From: JBBQVS01 sp038211295
GTDB lineage: Bacteria > Chloroflexota > Ktedonobacteria > Ktedonobacterales > Ktedonobacteraceae
Direction: 5' to 3'
DNA: 64,000 bases
Assembly (NCBI GenBank): GCA_038211295.1
Contig: JBBQVS010000004.1
Span: 49,088-113,087 of the forward strand
Positions within the stretch are counted from its first letter, which is position 1, and every line of letters starts with the position of its first letter. The notes under the pieces are model-generated. The model was not told where the DNA came from. It did not search any database and saw only the letters and a list, made by a program, of their open reading frames with translations. Of this stretch, positions 62,101 to 64,000 are shown piece after piece. The translations under genes and the position numbers were made by a program.

Positions 62101-63186
62101 ATCTACTCGCTTGGGCAAATTCATCAGCAGGCAGGCAACTATGACAAGGCTATCGATGCCTATAATCAGGCCATGCGTGATAGCGTCGTCGAAGTATTGG
62201 CGCGAACGAGTGCCGCGCAGTGTTTTCTGGCGCAAGGCAAGCCTGAAGCCGCGATTCAGCAGCTTGAGCAAGCCTTGCAGAGTGTGCGCCGTGCGCCAAA
62301 CGCGATAGACCCCAGCATCTGGGCGGCACGTCCGCGCGAAGCTGGCGAGGAGCATCAGGCACCGGAGGTAGAAATATCGCTGATGCTGGCGAAGGCATAC
62401 GAGCGCACGGGACGCACGGATCAGAAAGAGGCAATTCTCCGTCAGGTGCGGCAGGCGCGTCCCGGACAGGACGAGGTATCACCCGCGCTCGCGGAGATTT
62501 CGGCACGGCAAGGTGATGTACCTGGAGCGTTGCGCGAGTATACCGACCTTGTGAAACACTACCGCTCCAATCGTCAGAACGACAACGCGCTTGGCGTGCT
62601 TAACGAAATGGTACGTCTCGCGCCACAAGACCCACGCGCCCATGCCGACCTCGCGGATATCTATATCACGCGTGGACATCTCGACGAGGGCATCGCGGAG
62701 TTGCGCCTGCTCGCCGACATCTACCTGAGGCGCAACCAGCTTGAGGAGGCGGGTCAGTCTCTGCAACGTATTGGCAATATCTACGCCGAAATTGGCAAGA
62801 GCGAAGATGCCCTGACGAACTTCCGTCGCGCCGCCGAACTCGACCCCAACTCGATGGATTTGTTGCGCGAGATTGTCAGCTTTTGCCTGCAACTCTCACG
62901 TACCGTTGACTCGTCGTATACACAGGATGCCGCGAAGTATCAGGTGACTATCGCGCGTCACTACTTCGACACTCATCAGGTTAAAGAGTCGGTGGCGGCC
63001 TTGCAGCAACTGATTACAATTGACCGTAGCAACCACGAAGCCTACGACCTGCTTGGGCAAACCTACCAGTCCGTTGGCGAATACGAGCAAGCGAGTCGCG
63101 TGTATCGCAACCTCGCGAAGGTGGCACCCAACAGTGACATTGCCCGCGAACGGCTCGCAACCCTGCAAGAGTTGCGTACAAAGTAG
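59125..63186 (+). CDS. Very large TPR protein with proline-rich linkers
   Basis: A 1353-residue soluble protein without signal peptide or membrane segments. TPR block 1 covers about 15-190. A Gly/Asn-rich linker follows (about 200-285, with runs such as GNMGNAGNYGGANYAG). TPR block 2 covers about 290-440. A Pro/Ala/Gln-rich disordered region (about 450-720) carries short motifs such as LPDWLTGIL and PAWLTDEI. TPR block 3 fills about 740-1350, with at least ten repeats. It is presumably a scaffold, with no catalytic domain visible. The start ATG has a weak ribosome site (GAGAAAG), so it could start slightly later. Confidence 0.82.
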   Translation: MPGNQQSFSTSINAADRFRWDSQWMEAAQEYQRALVEFPDDPTARGGLGFCYMQTKQWQQALNEYEYILKRDLSNVIALSKTAELYGILNRRTDAYKAYLLLADLYSQAGQGARAEAAWQKTVQLAPGEPEPHERLASYYFEKKDIALMVQERLAAAQGYFARNERGPAQAQCEEALRADATNMQAQQLLAQITGRQGISSGPLAQGFPSPTHTAPFSGQLAFTDTTGQSQIDQSITGTTSGGNTGIMGNMGNAGNYGGANYAGAPPMGGGNGNAGGQGQNPNTRKRITASQVTGVLKQAQTFQAQGRFNDAIDLCEQIIESGIDRPDARYFLGWLYQEQQRWDDAIRQFQLLLNDPDYALSCYYALGQCYRARGDLRTATVHFDEAVDRVNLDALTVEESDQLVQLCQEAAEAHRLLGEQEQALTVYNALLGFLRSRGWNEKVAQVEFMLQQMQNMPPPAPPRSPQPQGNQGGYNGQEQAAPNPLSDAATMSFNMGSNGIGGGQPINGPAGQANQAMMPPPVPPAPPTQMTPVANPASSVGELPDWLTGILSEADKAQIANPAPRPQSAPPAKPSVTDMPTMEQRVPQQAEAPKQPSSPIAPVEPPTPASPAWLTDEIKPAANATRALPEQQMPEPQVQAPYVAPAPPVQIAAPVPAPSVSVIPIAYEAPAARISAPMPVVPAPAPPSQQPPPASPIPTFTEASFSEPRPQPRRGAEDLLSQMAGRATQDEELRHVAETVLTSTASLPENIRLQVVRSMQDIQKYINHGLLSSATEECLRVIDMAPQYLDVHQVLCEIYVREGKVEQAITKYAILVDTYIINGRTDDAIATYRRILQLEPNNLTYRMRLINLLSSHGNKEDLLRERTLAAESYLRLGYMDRALTELEQALQESPTSVPTRLNYALALQKLGRSQQAVTEYQRVLQIDPRNLTALVRWHVSMTTTPGTARSTILEVLSRVGWQLRGEGQKHYDAVAREYTQAADMYPNNADIIYSLGQIHQQAGNYDKAIDAYNQAMRDSVVEVLARTSAAQCFLAQGKPEAAIQQLEQALQSVRRAPNAIDPSIWAARPREAGEEHQAPEVEISLMLAKAYERTGRTDQKEAILRQVRQARPGQDEVSPALAEISARQGDVPGALREYTDLVKHYRSNRQNDNALGVLNEMVRLAPQDPRAHADLADIYITRGHLDEGIAELRLLADIYLRRNQLEEAGQSLQRIGNIYAEIGKSEDALTNFRRAAELDPNSMDLLREIVSFCLQLSRTVDSSYTQDAAKYQVTIARHYFDTHQVKESVAALQQLITIDRSNHEAYDLLGQTYQSVGEYEQASRVYRNLAKVAPNSDIARERLATLQELRTK

Positions 63187-63204
63187 AGGCATATCGCGCG
63201 GGGC

Positions 63205-63247
63205 GAGAAAGAGCATGGCGCGGGTGTGCCGCGCCACTACCATACAC
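63205..63247. repeat. Dispersed GC-rich palindrome (REP-like)
   Basis: GCATGGCGCGGGTGTGCCGC followed by GCCACTACCATAC is close to the element after tpiA (TGGCGCGGGCAAGCCGCG then CCACTACTATAC). Confidence 0.6.
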
Positions 63248-63251
63248 GGGG

Positions 63252-63276
63252 AGCGTGGCAAGGCCACGCTTCTTTT
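63252..63276 (+). terminator. Intrinsic terminator after the TPR gene
   Basis: AGCGTGG and CCACGCT pair across CAAGG, followed by TCTTTTT. Confidence 0.75.
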
Positions 63277-63304
63277 TGCCGTTAGACCCTTCGCAGTAAT
63301 ATAT

Positions 63305-63751
63305 TTATACTCCCACGCGCTCCCGCGCATCGCGGGGCAAGGCCATTGCATCGAGCGCGTCCGCCGCCTCACGCAGCGTCAATGTTCCCTCGACCACGAA
63401 GGTGAGCAGGTGCGCGACGTAGAGTTGCCGCGAAAGCTCGGCGTAGAGATGCGGCGGCACGGACGGCTCGACCTGCTTTTGCCCGTGATAGGCTTTTGTC
63501 CACCCGATAACATAGCCCGCGTTCCACATGCTCGAACGCGTCGTATCAAGCATCATGGGGGCGAGCATGTCACGCGTCTGCTGCTCTGTCAGCACGGGAT
63601 GCTGATACACTTTTTCAAAGACGTGAAAGCCAAACGCCTTTCCCTGCTCAAACTCGGCGGAGTCACGCAACCGCTCCTGCTGAGTCTCGCGCACTACTGC
63701 CTCCTTGCGCGAAGCGTCGTATTCATATTGAGAAAAACGAGAGTGTGTCAT
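63305..63751 (-). CDS. Hypothetical protein
   Basis: A 148-residue soluble protein that I do not recognise. It is mostly helical by composition, with charged segments (SRKEAVVRETQQERLRDSAE) and a conserved-looking WNAGYVIGWTKAYHG stretch. There are no membrane segments. It starts inside the last four bases of the upstream gene (ATGA overlap), so the two are translationally coupled and probably act together. Confidence 0.55.
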   Translation of the reverse strand: MTHSRFSQYEYDASRKEAVVRETQQERLRDSAEFEQGKAFGFHVFEKVYQHPVLTEQQTRDMLAPMMLDTTRSSMWNAGYVIGWTKAYHGQKQVEPSVPPHLYAELSRQLYVAHLLTFVVEGTLTLREAADALDAMALPRDARERVGV

Positions 63752-64000
63752 AATGTGACATCCTTTGCTACGGCTACTTTCTCTTCACCTGTGTGGGCAG
63801 GGTAGGAGTGAGCAGAGGGGCGTAAGGGAAGTCCCAACACTTGACGGCGGCGTTTGTCCTCTTTGTTAAAGACGAACAGATAACGCTCTCCGGTGCGCCG
63901 GGCAAAGGCGTAGACGCGACGACAGCGCTGCTCAAACGTCTCGTTGGCGTACAAGATCGCGAGTATGGTGGGAAGCGGTTGCGTTTTCTGGTCGTAGATA
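63748..64000 (-). CDS. Hypothetical protein, 5' end beyond window
   Basis: The last 83 residues of a gene whose reading frame stays open to the window edge (reading IYDQKTQPLPTILAILYANE at the edge). The visible part is basic with VYAFARRTGERYLFVFNKED and RRRQVLGLPLRP. No domain was recognised. An in-frame TTG at 63954 could be a start, but the open frame upstream and its composition favour a longer gene. It overlaps the following gene by four bases. Confidence 0.5.
   Translation of the reverse strand, partial: IYDQKTQPLPTILAILYANETFEQRCRRVYAFARRTGERYLFVFNKEDKRRRQVLGLPLRPSAHSYPAHTGEEKVAVAKDVTL

Noticed and set aside
1..64000. tRNA or rRNA genes
   Set aside because: No T-arm-like GTTCGAATC context with matching acceptor stem was found; the GGTGCGAATCC at 27364 belongs to the cobalamin riboswitch.

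Overview
The window looks like the replication-origin neighbourhood of a bacterial chromosome of moderate GC content. By gene content and style it is most likely Chloroflexota, class Ktedonobacteria. That taxonomic call is inference: it rests on an archaeal-type AspRS behind a T-box, zinc-ribbon/TPR protein kinases, many secreted proteins of unknown function, and a general resemblance of the proteins. Almost every gene is chromosomal housekeeping. There is no prophage, transposase, CRISPR array, tRNA or rRNA that I could recognise.

The feature that stands out is about 1.2 kb (15.93-17.12 kb) between dnaG and a SprT-like metallopeptidase gene. It holds 13 exact DnaA boxes (TTATCCACA), 17 of the permitted variant TTTTCCACA, 4 TTATCCACT and about 12 related TTATCCCCA motifs. 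At its left edge a perfect 24-bp inverted repeat built from DnaA-box sequence brackets an AT-rich segment. A run of TAG triplets sits against a G cluster and DnaA boxes, the layout of an origin-opening (DnaA-trio) element. About 8.5 kb to the left, between 2.3 and 7.5 kb, lie eight ParB-site (parS) palindromes, one of them a perfect TGTTTCACGTGAAACA. Together these make a strong case for oriC plus a centromere, even though dnaA and dnaN are not in the window.

Layout. 0-1 kb: fabI (partial), a rhodanese and a small protein, all leftward. 1-7.4 kb: hutI, a CDP-alcohol phosphotransferase, hutH, an unusual SDR and an aminotransferase, with the parS sites in the gaps. 7.5-10.6 kb: the glycolytic run gap-pgk-tpiA. 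10.8-15.7 kb: a CpaF-type ATPase, then rpoD and dnaG, leftward. 15.7-17.2 kb: the putative origin. 17.2-23 kb: metallopeptidase, a large secreted hydrolase-like protein, a degenerate membrane kinase and a NarL-type regulator. 23-28.7 kb: cobalamin salvage (HD hydrolase-cobS-cobU, then a cobalamin riboswitch and a BtuF-like lipoprotein), interrupted by a secreted protein. 29-32.6 kb: ruvB-queA, and a T-box-controlled nondiscriminating-type aspartyl-tRNA synthetase. 33-41 kb: a PAS-GGDEF-EAL protein, cardiolipin synthase-like protein, a coiled-coil membrane protein of unusual composition, fumC and an HD-GYP protein. 41-50.4 kb: MFS exporter, PRC-barrel protein, Ser/Thr kinase with TPRs, rsmA, a membrane protein and a class A penicillin-binding protein. 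50.5-54.5 kb: a nucleoside-type ABC transporter (ATPase plus two permeases, no binding protein here). 54.7-64 kb: a membrane protein, isoaspartyl peptidase, an FtsB-like protein, a structured leader RNA before a glutamine-amidotransferase-fold hydrolase, yajQ, a 1353-residue TPR protein and two overlapping genes at the edge.

Three proteins touch cyclic di-GMP (GGDEF-EAL, HD-GYP, YajQ). Four RNA- or structure-level regulators are visible: the cobalamin riboswitch, the T-box, the 57.1-kb leader with its own promoter and terminator, and a GTAACGTT-rich mosaic at 28.7-28.95 kb. A family of imperfect GC-rich palindromes is scattered between genes. Where several starts are possible I chose the one with the best ribosome binding site and said so.
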